Origin: Massilia aurea
Lineage (GTDB): Bacteria > Pseudomonadota > Gammaproteobacteria > Burkholderiales > Burkholderiaceae_D
Reading direction: 5' to 3'
Length of the DNA stretch: 64,000 nucleotides
Assembly: GCF_014200505.1 (NCBI RefSeq)
Contig: NZ_JACHBX010000005.1
Location: 372,001-436,000 of the forward strand
In this document: positions 18,880 to 26,409 of the stretch, piece by piece
Position numbering within the stretch: position 1 is the stretch's first letter
Layout: each line of letters starts with the position of its first letter
The notes under the pieces: generated by a model
What the model was told of the DNA's origin: nothing
The model's input: only the letters and a program-made list of their open reading frames with translations
The model's database searches: none
Position numbers and translations under genes: made by a program

Positions 18880-19953
18880 ATGAAAAAACTCGCATGCGTG
18901 CTGGCGCTCACCAGCGCCTTCGGATTACTGGGCGCATCGGACGCCGCCGCCTGGGGCCGCGACGGCCACCGCGCTGTCGGCTCGATCGCCGACAAGCTGC
19001 TCAAGGGGACCAATGCCCAGAAGCAGATCGCACTGCTGTTGCAACCGGGCGAATCGCTGGCGTCGGTCGCCAACTGGGCCGACTGCGTCAAGGGCACGTA
19101 CTGCGGCCCGCAGACGCCAGAGATGGTGGAATACGTCGAAGGCAATCCGCGCCACAGCGAATACCATTACACCAACGTGCCGTTCCAGCTCGATCACTAT
19201 CACGAGCATGGCGTGGGCACGAGCGATGTCGACATCGTGCAGACGCTGGAGCAGTGCATCGCTGTCTTGCAGGGCAAGACCGATCCCGCGCTGAACCCGC
19301 ACAAGTTCACCAAGCGCCAGGCCCTGATCCTGCTGGCGCACTTTGCTGGCGACATCCACCAGCCGCTGCACGTCGGTTCGGCGTTCGTCAGCAAAGACGG
19401 CAAGTTCATCGTGCCGAAATCACGCGCCGAGATCGACGACGCGCTCGTGTTCGATTCGCGCGGCGGCAACAACCTGCTGCTCGATGACGAGAAACTGGCA
19501 GCGCTGTCGAAAGGGGTGATTCCTGCTGCAGAAGCGGGCGATGCGCCGGTCGTCATCAAGGAAGGCGTGCCGAAGGCGCTGACCAAGCCGTTCCACTCGT
19601 ACTGGGACAGCACGACGGTCGACTATGCATTCCGCCGCATCAAGACGCGCACGCCGGAGCAGTTCGCGGACGTGGCGATTGCCAGCGCGCCGCTGGTCGC
19701 GAAAGCCAAGGGCGACGTGGCCACCTGGCCCGTGCAGTGGGTGGAAGACGGCCTCAAATCCGCCAAGCTGGCGTATGCCGACGTGGTGCCGGGCAAGCTG
19801 ACGCCGCAAACCGGCAAGAAAGGCGAGACCTACTACACCTTCGCGCTCGAAGTGCCGGCCAACTATCCGGTGCCGAGCTCCGAAATCGCCAAGACCCAGC
19901 TGATCAAGGGCGGATACAACCTGGCCGCGATGCTGCAGGCAATCTGGCCGTAA
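18880..19953 (+). CDS. S1/P1-type nuclease, exported
   Basis: A 357-aa zinc-dependent nuclease that cuts single-stranded DNA and RNA to 5'-nucleotides. The signal peptide ends ...ASDAAA, so the mature enzyme starts with Trp25. Trp1 of the mature form is a zinc ligand in this family. Further ligands are seen in GRDGHRAVG (His30), NWADCVKG, HYTNVPF and AHFAGDIHQPLHVGSAF. Family Trp/His positions continue in FHSYWDSTTVDYAF. It is just downstream of the lipoprotein 5'-nucleotidase, which would use its products. The product is probably secreted or periplasmic. Confidence 0.93.
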   Translation: MKKLACVLALTSAFGLLGASDAAAWGRDGHRAVGSIADKLLKGTNAQKQIALLLQPGESLASVANWADCVKGTYCGPQTPEMVEYVEGNPRHSEYHYTNVPFQLDHYHEHGVGTSDVDIVQTLEQCIAVLQGKTDPALNPHKFTKRQALILLAHFAGDIHQPLHVGSAFVSKDGKFIVPKSRAEIDDALVFDSRGGNNLLLDDEKLAALSKGVIPAAEAGDAPVVIKEGVPKALTKPFHSYWDSTTVDYAFRRIKTRTPEQFADVAIASAPLVAKAKGDVATWPVQWVEDGLKSAKLAYADVVPGKLTPQTGKKGETYYTFALEVPANYPVPSSEIAKTQLIKGGYNLAAMLQAIWP

Positions 19954-20054
19954 GCCCACGGCATGCAGCGCGCGGATTGTTCGCGCGCGCGGTGCACTTT
20001 TGGCACGGCCTCGGATAGAATCCGGTCATCCCCCGACCAGACTCCCGAGGCCCC

Positions 20055-20930
20055 ATGCACGTTCCATTGAAGGCTGCCATCGCGGCAGCCTGCCTGTTCC
20101 CCGCACTCCACGCTCACGCGCAATCGCCTGTCGGCGCCAGCCTGCCGCTGTGGGAATTCGGCCTTGGCGCCGCCGCCCTGAGCACGCCGGCATATCCCGG
20201 CGCCGACGACCGTACCACCCGCGTCCTGCCCATCCCGTTTTTGCTCTACCGCGGGGAAGTGCTGCGTGCTGACCAGTCAGGTATCGGTGCGCGCCTGTTC
20301 CGCTCCGATCGGCTTGAATTCGACGTCGGCTTGTCAGGCGCCTTGCCATCCGATTCGGACGACGTCGAGGCGCGCGCCGGCATGCCGGATCTGGGTGCGC
20401 TGTTCGAATTTGGCCCGCGCCTGAAAATCCGCGTGGCAGATATCGACGCGTTTGGCGGTCAACGCGGCCGCCTGCGCGCCGAACTGCCGCTGCGCGCCGT
20501 GATCGAAGCACGCGGCGGCCTGCGGCGCCAGGGCTGGACGTTCGAGCCGAAGCTGGCCTACGAGACGCGCGGCGAGCGCGGCCTGTGGTCGTTCGAAGCC
20601 AATACGTCGGTGGTGTTCGGCGACAAGCGCATCAATCGTTATTTCTATGAAGTCGCGCCGCAGTATGCAACCGCCAGCCGCGACGCCTACAGCGCCGACG
20701 CCGGCCTGGTGCTCGCGCGCGTGGGGCTGTTTGCGACGCGCCAGCTCAATCCCGATGTGCGCCTGTTCGGCTACGTGCGCTACGAGTCGTACGCCGGCAG
20801 CGCCAACCGCGACAGCCCGCTGCACCTGAAGAATTCGGGCACGTCGGCCGGTATCGGTTTTGCCTGGACGCTGGCGCGCTCGAGCCGCCGCGCGGCGGGC
20901 TTCGAGCCGGTCGATCCGGTCACGCCATGA
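20055..20930 (+). CDS. MipA/OmpV family outer membrane protein
   Basis: A 291-aa protein with a signal peptide ending near residue 22 (LHAHA). The MipA/OmpV pattern is present: WEFGLGAAALSTPAYPGADD, then VLPIPFLLYRGEVLRADQSGIGARLF, and LKNSGTSAGIGFAWTLARSS near the end. Members are beta-barrel proteins that scaffold murein synthesis or form small pores. The distance of about 100 bases from the S1/P1 nuclease gene leaves open whether it is in the same operon. A role as a nucleotide or nucleoside pore is only suggested by position. Confidence 0.85.
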   Translation: MHVPLKAAIAAACLFPALHAHAQSPVGASLPLWEFGLGAAALSTPAYPGADDRTTRVLPIPFLLYRGEVLRADQSGIGARLFRSDRLEFDVGLSGALPSDSDDVEARAGMPDLGALFEFGPRLKIRVADIDAFGGQRGRLRAELPLRAVIEARGGLRRQGWTFEPKLAYETRGERGLWSFEANTSVVFGDKRINRYFYEVAPQYATASRDAYSADAGLVLARVGLFATRQLNPDVRLFGYVRYESYAGSANRDSPLHLKNSGTSAGIGFAWTLARSSRRAAGFEPVDPVTP

Positions 20931-21007
20931 CGTGACGCAGGCAAGGCTGGCGCTTGGAGGCAATCAGTTTCACGGCTTGTTAATGGCACCATCAGAAATC
21001 GGCAAGC

Positions 21008-21067
21008 AAAAGAGCGGCATGTAAAAAGAGCGGGATACTCGCCGCTCTTTTTACATGCCGCTCTTTT
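21008..21067. terminator. Very long perfect hairpin, bidirectional terminator
   Basis: Bases 21008-21033 pair perfectly over 26 bp with 21042-21067 around an 8-base loop. Both arms start and end in A/T runs, so the structure would act as an intrinsic terminator in either direction. It lies between the convergent MipA/OmpV gene (plus strand) and the small exported protein gene (minus strand). The arms contain AAAAGAGCGG twice as a direct repeat, so two nested hairpins are possible. Confidence 0.85.
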
Positions 21068-21120
21068 TTCCTCAGGCCGTCACGACGCAGTATGAGCGTC
21101 GCTCGGCGCAGTTTCAGCGA

Positions 21121-21618
21121 TTACTTCGGCTTGTAAGAAACACGACCCGACAATCCAATCGTACCGGCGCCGTTCGACAAGTCTTCAGTGCCGCTCAGCG
21201 AGCCGCCGCCGGTTGCGTGAAAATAGGTGCCGGAGCCGCCGGTGATGGTGAAGGTGCCACCGTTCATGACGTAGGCAGTGCCTGCGCCGGTAGGGACGAA
21301 CTGGCCACTGTAGTCGGCGAAAATCTGGTCGCCGTTTGGATACAGCAGGATGAACTTGCCCTTGCTGAAGGTGAACGTCGTGCCGGACTGGGCGAAGCAA
21401 TCACCGCCGACGAACGCGACTGGCGTACCTTCAGCCGTCTCTCCGTGGCCGGCAAGCTTGCCGCCGAGGGTGGACGCACATTGCGGCGCAGGTCCCACTT
21501 TTTCATTGAATACGCCTTTGACTTCAAGCGCCTTGACCACGTTCGGACCGGCCGAGGCCGAGAACGAGGCGGCCATCAGGACCAGGCTGGACAGGAGGCG
21601 TACGGAGACAGTCTTCAT
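21121..21618 (-). CDS. Small exported protein of unknown function
   Basis: A 165-aa protein with a typical signal peptide (RLLSSLVLMAASFSASA) and a mature domain rich in Gly, Thr and Phe. Its segments GTTFTFSKGKFILLYPNG, GQFVPTGAG and GTFTITGGSGTYFHATGGG look like a small beta-sandwich or barrel. Two Cys residues (about 60 and 87) could form a disulfide. I start at ATG 21618, which has AAGGAA ten bases upstream. I do not recognise a named family. The allene-oxide-cyclase-like or dirigent-like beta-barrel pattern GSGTYxxATGGG is a possible but unproven relation. Confidence 0.75.
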   Translation of the reverse strand: MKTVSVRLLSSLVLMAASFSASAGPNVVKALEVKGVFNEKVGPAPQCASTLGGKLAGHGETAEGTPVAFVGGDCFAQSGTTFTFSKGKFILLYPNGDQIFADYSGQFVPTGAGTAYVMNGGTFTITGGSGTYFHATGGGSLSGTEDLSNGAGTIGLSGRVSYKPK

Positions 21619-21896
21619 TACAATAATTCCTTGGCTGTTAAAAAAATGATATTGCACATACTAAGATAAGAGAACAAATCCTCTTGCGCGCACGATTCCA
21701 TTTTTTCACGTTGTTGCAGGTTGCCCACATGCTCCGGCGTCACTGGCCCGGCCGGATCGCCATTGAGGGTGTCGATGCCATGCCGTTCGCTGACCAATTT
21801 TCTGCGCTGGCAGGGAGGGCCGGTCCAGTTCGAGCGGTGCAGTGTCGTCGCGGAGAAGTCCCGGTGTTCGATCATCAATGTGACCGGACCTACCAC
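21618..21896 (-). CDS. Possible small gene or C-terminal remnant (92 aa)
   Basis: This 92-codon frame starts with GTG overlapping the stop codon of the DKNYY gene (GTGGTAG) and ends with a stop that touches the next start. Its first 70 codons have GC-rich third positions like real genes (IEHRDFSATTLHRSN, RHGIDTLNGDPAGPVTPEH). The last 20 codons are AT-rich and look like non-coding sequence. It may be a genuine short coupled gene, or the tail of a larger deleted gene. No family is recognised. An internal ATG is seven codons into the frame. Confidence 0.4.
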   Translation of the reverse strand: MVGPVTLMIEHRDFSATTLHRSNWTGPPCQRRKLVSERHGIDTLNGDPAGPVTPEHVGNLQQREKMESCAQEDLFSYLSMCNIIFLTAKELL

Positions 21897-23890
21897 AGCA
21901 GGTAGTCCGCTTGGCTCACTTCAGTCAGTCCGGCATAGCCGTCGTATCGGTAGAACCGCCGCTTGTCGCGCGCATGGCGATCATCGAGAAACGTTAGCGT
22001 GGCCAGGTCGATGCGCCTGGCGCTCACCGGACGCCGGCCACAAAACAATTTGCGCGTGCCCAGCTGCAGAAAATGAGGATGCGGCACCGAGACTTCTTCC
22101 GGGCTGAACTCGACATTCAGTGGCTTGCCATCGACCATGATCAACGTGTCGCTAAACGCATAAGTGCCCAGTATCTGCGTGTTTTTTGGGTCGAGGTATT
22201 TTTTTGCCTGCCCCATGTAGTAAATGGCACGGCTATCTCTGGCCCAGCCATAACCGCAGCTCACGAAGGTGGCCATGTCAGCCTTCAAAATGGGCTGAGG
22301 ACAGTAATAGAAAACCCGGTGGCAATAGATTGTTTTACCGTCGCTCAGGTAAGTCGAATCAAATGCGCGGAAATGTTCCACCGACTTGGTAGAAAACCGT
22401 TCAGGAACGTCTTTGTCAGCGGAATGAAACGGGATCAAATACAAGCCATTGACATCGCCACACAGATGTTCCCCCAGTAACTTGAAACTGGCCGCATCCA
22501 AACCGATGATCAGCCGTCCATGAAAGTATACCTGCTGGCCCAGTTCAAAACCAAGACCAATAACACGTCGCACCGGGATTTCTTTTTGTGGTGCCGCCTG
22601 CGCTTCCTCCTGCGCTTGCAAGCGGTGCCACCAGTAATCCGTCAGCTCCGGATGCGCCTCGAAAAATGGCGCCCACTGCAAATGCATTGCCGCGTCGAGT
22701 ATCCCGTTGCTGCCCAGCGGCCCATTTCGATGGCCTGCCAGTATTGGCCAGTAATTGCTGCCTGCATCATATAACTGCGCCACGATGAAACTGTCCAGGT
22801 CCACCTGCAGCGGCTTCTTGCGAAAGTACGCGCGTTGATGATCGCGGTAATAGTCGAATCCGAGGTGTTGAAAGCTGGGACCGTGGGCGCCGCGCAGACG
22901 CGTCCCTGCTGCATATACAAACTGATCATCCACGGCAAAATAGTCGTGATGGTATTCATGCGCAGACACTACGCGGCCAATTTCATCAAATACTGGTTGC
23001 GTGCATTTGAGCAATTGAAAATCTCCCACATAGCGAATGGACTTTCCCGTCACGTAATACGCACGTTGCTTGTCCTTGGCATAACGTTCATTGAGTACGG
23101 TGAACGTGGCCAGGTCAGCATTGTCGATGCGGTAAAAATATTCGTATGAAATGCTTGAACCCTGCTGTGCCTGCACGATAATCGACTCGCCATCCGTCCC
23201 CCAGCGCTGCGCAAGCATGTGAAAGGCCTCTGGATTGGCGATATGCAAAGGCGTGCCGTCCTTTTGATGTAATGGCTTGAATCCTCTGTAAACTTGCCCG
23301 TTGATGACGCGGTAGTCCGGGTGATTGGTATAAAGAACCTGGTCGTGCGCGCTCGCGATGACCTTTCCCTGCAAAAAAATATGGGCGCCGTCGCTGAACA
23401 TCGCGCAATCGGCTGATACAAAATTGGGCGCCGGCTCGAGTAGAGCAAGATCCTGATGCTTTACGCCCACCATCAAGGTGACAGAATATTCACCAAACCA
23501 ATAGGCGCTGGACTGGTCCCTCCAGTATTCGTAACCCAGTTTTTCTAGCGTACCTTCAAAACGAAATGGTAACGCCTGCACCGTATGGTAGCCATATCGT
23601 TCGTGGTAATGCGGGAGCAGGTAATAATCACGCTGACTGTCGCGCAACAAACCTGGGTTGGTTCGATGTCGCCAGATTGTCCGCCGAACACACAACGGCG
23701 ATGGCGGAAAATGCCTGGCGCTTGCCTCTTGAGCGATTTCAACGAGCGGCTTTCCTTCAAGCGCGAGCATCATGTAGACATCGCGTGCAGGATCGTCGCC
23801 CAGTAATGCCCCGTCCATGAACGCGAAGTCCCCATGCCATTCAAGGTCAAGTGACTCCCACTGCGTAACATCCATATCAGGCGTCGTCAT
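21890..23890 (-). CDS. DKNYY-repeat family protein
   Basis: A 666-aa soluble protein with repeated units like DKNYY family modules: YAKDKQRAYYVTGKSI, YYRDHQRAYFRKKPL, WARDSRAIYYMGQAKKY and HARDKRRFYRYDG. In each unit a D-[KHS]-x-x-x-[VA]-[YF]-[YF] core is followed by a short strand. Aromatic residues are very frequent. No signal peptide or catalytic motif is evident. I start at ATG 23890, giving TTPDMDVTQWESLDLEWHGD; a GTG at 23947 would add 19 residues. DNA composition is clearly less GC-rich than in the metabolic genes, as for its upstream neighbours. The function of this family is not established; a partner or immunity-type role is a guess. Confidence 0.75.
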   Translation of the reverse strand: MTTPDMDVTQWESLDLEWHGDFAFMDGALLGDDPARDVYMMLALEGKPLVEIAQEASARHFPPSPLCVRRTIWRHRTNPGLLRDSQRDYYLLPHYHERYGYHTVQALPFRFEGTLEKLGYEYWRDQSSAYWFGEYSVTLMVGVKHQDLALLEPAPNFVSADCAMFSDGAHIFLQGKVIASAHDQVLYTNHPDYRVINGQVYRGFKPLHQKDGTPLHIANPEAFHMLAQRWGTDGESIIVQAQQGSSISYEYFYRIDNADLATFTVLNERYAKDKQRAYYVTGKSIRYVGDFQLLKCTQPVFDEIGRVVSAHEYHHDYFAVDDQFVYAAGTRLRGAHGPSFQHLGFDYYRDHQRAYFRKKPLQVDLDSFIVAQLYDAGSNYWPILAGHRNGPLGSNGILDAAMHLQWAPFFEAHPELTDYWWHRLQAQEEAQAAPQKEIPVRRVIGLGFELGQQVYFHGRLIIGLDAASFKLLGEHLCGDVNGLYLIPFHSADKDVPERFSTKSVEHFRAFDSTYLSDGKTIYCHRVFYYCPQPILKADMATFVSCGYGWARDSRAIYYMGQAKKYLDPKNTQILGTYAFSDTLIMVDGKPLNVEFSPEEVSVPHPHFLQLGTRKLFCGRRPVSARRIDLATLTFLDDRHARDKRRFYRYDGYAGLTEVSQADYLLW

Positions 23891-23967
23891 CGTTGCATTC
23901 CAGGATAGTAAGTCGATCGCTTGAAATTTTTGCAAGAAAAACCGCACACTTCAGGTGCAGTGGTTTA

Positions 23968-24564
23968 TTACACCAATGCCTCTACCCACTCGGTACTGGC
24001 GCCGAATCTTACGCAATATGCTTTCTTTTGCTCAGTATCCAAACATCGAAAGAACGGTGAAAAGTAGTGGTCGTTGTAATACGCCTGCGCTCCCTGCATC
24101 GCGCCGCCCCACCAAGCCGGGTTGTAATCCTCAAATGCAAGCCATGGCGGGGGCGGTGCAAAACGCGATTGATCGATGGCGTCAAGGATCGTGATGCTGT
24201 CAGTTACCAGGCTGACCACATAGCCTCCGAATTCCTCGGTGACCTGGAAGCACACACGCGCATCGCCCACGGCACTTTTTTTCTGGACCACTGCTACGCC
24301 ATGAAACTGTTTCTGCGCCTCAGCAAGAAAGTCATGCTCCACAATGGTCATGAAATTTTTCAGCTCGCTTTGAACGATCAGGACAGCGACGTAGATGGCA
24401 TGAATGCTGGCCGGCTCCAACGAAGACTTTTGCGGATACGCACTGGACAGGTCTGTCTGTTCCGCTCGAACTGGATGAGGGAAAAGCAGCCGCAACTCGG
24501 TTGGTGAGTAGCCAAGAACCTGCTCAACCAGCTCGGACCGGAAAATTGTTGATATGGGATTCAA
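23968..24564 (-). CDS. Hypothetical protein, uncertain start
   Basis: A frame of 198 codons with no family I recognise. It contains SELKNFMTIVEHDFLAEAQ, VCFQVTEEFGGYVVSLVTD and a Trp-rich segment FAPPPPWLAFEDYNPAWWGG. The only upstream start is TTG directly after a TAA stop, with no ribosome site. The true start may therefore be internal (for example Met72), or the 5' part may be damaged. It is part of the same-strand accessory run between 21.1 and 26.1 kb and shares its lower GC content. Confidence 0.55.
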   Translation of the reverse strand: MNPISTIFRSELVEQVLGYSPTELRLLFPHPVRAEQTDLSSAYPQKSSLEPASIHAIYVAVLIVQSELKNFMTIVEHDFLAEAQKQFHGVAVVQKKSAVGDARVCFQVTEEFGGYVVSLVTDSITILDAIDQSRFAPPPPWLAFEDYNPAWWGGAMQGAQAYYNDHYFSPFFRCLDTEQKKAYCVRFGASTEWVEALV

Positions 24565-24612
24565 TTAGTCGCGCTGGGAGATGAGTATTGTCTTCGATGG
24601 CTTTGTTGTGCT

Positions 24613-25110
24613 TTAACTGGCACGGATTCTGTCAATGATCTGTTGAGGCTCATTCACCAAGAACGGCTCGCCAAGGGTCTCTACCATTCCCTCGGGCAGG
24701 TGTCCGATGCTCTCAAGCTGGCCGACGACAAGCGAGTCATTACCAGGCCAGAACAAAGCAGAGTGCGTAGTTTGCAGAAGGCGCAGCAGTGCCGCATAGA
24801 AGTCCTGATGCCCGGCTGGCCTGTTGACCATGAACCCGTCCGTCATTGGTTGTGCATCGGTAGCTATCTCAACGGTCAGGTACACGTCCGCGCAATCCCT
24901 CACCACGACGGGGTACTCGCGACCATTCAACTGCACCACTGGCGGAACGTCTGGTGAATCAAGAACTGGGTATTCCAGTTGCCACAAGAGGCCGCTTCCC
25001 GTGTGTTCGCGGCTCACAATGGCTGCCTGAAATGCAGACTCAGCAGCCGACAGGGGGAAGGAGTGAGGTTGACCCCGCTCGTAGCTATTAAAAAAGATAT
25101 CGAAGCTCAT
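24613..25110 (-). CDS. Hypothetical protein of the MSFDIFF...DGFMVNRP type
   Basis: A 165-aa soluble protein that begins SFDIFFNSYERGQ. It contains DVYLTVEIATDAQPMTDGFM, then NRPAGHQDFYAALLRLLQ, ALFWPGNDSLVV and HLPEGMVETLGEPFLVN. This combination matches a widespread uncharacterised proteobacterial family as I recall it, often found singly in accessory DNA. Some such families are immunity proteins, but nothing here proves it. The start has AGG seven bases upstream. The next gene upstream ends 20 bases before it. Confidence 0.75.
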   Translation of the reverse strand: MSFDIFFNSYERGQPHSFPLSAAESAFQAAIVSREHTGSGLLWQLEYPVLDSPDVPPVVQLNGREYPVVVRDCADVYLTVEIATDAQPMTDGFMVNRPAGHQDFYAALLRLLQTTHSALFWPGNDSLVVGQLESIGHLPEGMVETLGEPFLVNEPQQIIDRIRAS

Positions 25111-25130
25111 TGTTTACCTGTCTGTGGTGA

Positions 25131-26138
25131 TCACTCCGGAGGAGGCGTCGACAGGGCGAGGTCGGGCGGGACCAGGTAGGTGAAGCTCTTCGGATCGAAC
25201 ATTACCTTCCACTTGCGCGCTTCGACCGCCTGGCCGTCCTGGCTGCCCGACAGCGTGACGGTGATTGGCGCTGGAATCGTGCCGTTGACGACGCCGACGC
25301 GGTAGCGCCAGCGCCGCTTGTCGCAGCGCAGCGGCTCTTCGGGTTCTTCGATATCCATCTCGGTTTCGTCGACGCCGTGGCTACCCAAGTCGGGCGGGGT
25401 AGTGCTGTTGTAGGCATCATAGGCGGCCTTGACCTCGGCGCATGGCTGGGCCGGAACGTATTCGCTCGAGCCCGGAAAAGCAGTCAGGATTGCGACGCTG
25501 TCCTTGTGCGGTGCCAGCACATTATTAGTCACCGTAACCGGCGAATGGTTCGGATCGCTTCCGGTCTGGGTCTTGATCACCCAGCCCCAAAGGTTCTCGC
25601 TCAATGCTTCGAAGTAGACCTGTTCGGGTTGCACGGCGACGCTTGCACTGTACTGCACCTGCAAATTGGCTGCGGTCAGGTTGCCATCGCGTGTTTCGTT
25701 CGGTTGCACGTGGAACGCGCCGTAGCGCGCACGGTCACTGCCGTCGACGGCGACGCCGCTGGTCACGAAATACATCTCGTCGCCAATGGGGTTATCCGGG
25801 ATTTTGACTTGCTGCACCACCCGCATGATGTAGGTGACGTCGTCGTCGTCGACATACACCCAGCCCTTTTTCGCGGCCGAGTATTTGCCGTAGGCGTCGC
25901 CCATCACATCATCGATGACGGTCGCTTCATCGATGACAACGCGTTCGGGCGCTGGTGTGATGCTGTTGTGATGGTAGATGGCGTAAGCGAACGTCAACAG
26001 CGCCAGCAAACCGACCGCAGCCAGCAGATACAGGAGCACGCGCAGCGAGCGGCGGCGCCCACGCCCGCTCCCGAGCGCCGCGGCATCAATCTCGCCTCCA
26101 GCCGGCGCAGGAGCCGGGTGTTCCTTCAGATCGTCCAT
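25131..26138 (-). CDS. Hypothetical single-pass membrane protein
   Basis: A 335-aa protein with a short charged Pro/Ala-rich N-terminus and an Arg-rich stop-transfer-like segment (GRGRRRSLR). One transmembrane helix follows (VLLYLLAAVGLLALLTFAYAIY, about residues 36-57). The rest is a large domain probably outside the cytoplasm. That domain contains YGKYSAAKKGWVYVDDDDVTY, a Cys pair (PCAEVKAAYD ... LRCDKRRWRYRVG) and a beta-rich C-terminus. Met at 26138 is chosen over a GTG at 26177. I do not recognise a family. It heads the accessory run of same-strand genes. Confidence 0.65.
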   Translation of the reverse strand: MDDLKEHPAPAPAGGEIDAAALGSGRGRRRSLRVLLYLLAAVGLLALLTFAYAIYHHNSITPAPERVVIDEATVIDDVMGDAYGKYSAAKKGWVYVDDDDVTYIMRVVQQVKIPDNPIGDEMYFVTSGVAVDGSDRARYGAFHVQPNETRDGNLTAANLQVQYSASVAVQPEQVYFEALSENLWGWVIKTQTGSDPNHSPVTVTNNVLAPHKDSVAILTAFPGSSEYVPAQPCAEVKAAYDAYNSTTPPDLGSHGVDETEMDIEEPEEPLRCDKRRWRYRVGVVNGTIPAPITVTLSGSQDGQAVEARKWKVMFDPKSFTYLVPPDLALSTPPPE

Positions 26139-26357
26139 CGAGCCATCACGCAAATGAATAATGTTACTGATAATCACTCATTGTACGTTCAGTGCCAGGG
26201 TTTGAAACGGCATCCGTGCGCGGCTATGCACAGTGCTTGAACGCTTTGGGCAGGAGCAATGAACGTGGTGTCGGAACACGCTGTCCCTCTGGAGTATCGT
26301 TGACTGCGACGGCCAGCGCGGTTCTGTCCCATGACGCGTCACTTCCCTTCACGCATA

Positions 26358-26385
26358 CAAAAAACGCCGGGCGAACCCGGCGTTT
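26358..26385 (-). terminator. Rho-independent terminator of the chemoreceptor gene
   Basis: Reading the minus strand, a 10-bp stem AAACGCCGGG with CCCGGCGTTT (bases 26376-26385 and 26362-26371) and a four-base loop is followed by a T-run (complement of the A-run at 26359-26364). It lies 24 bases past the chemoreceptor stop. Confidence 0.88.
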
Positions 26386-26409
26386 AACAACAACACAGCA
26401 GCCCCCGCC

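Noticed and set aside
19968..19988. GCGCGCG/CGCGCGC hairpin after the S1/P1 nuclease gene as a terminator
   Set aside because: The stem is low-complexity, and no T-run follows. Read-through into the MipA/OmpV gene is equally possible.
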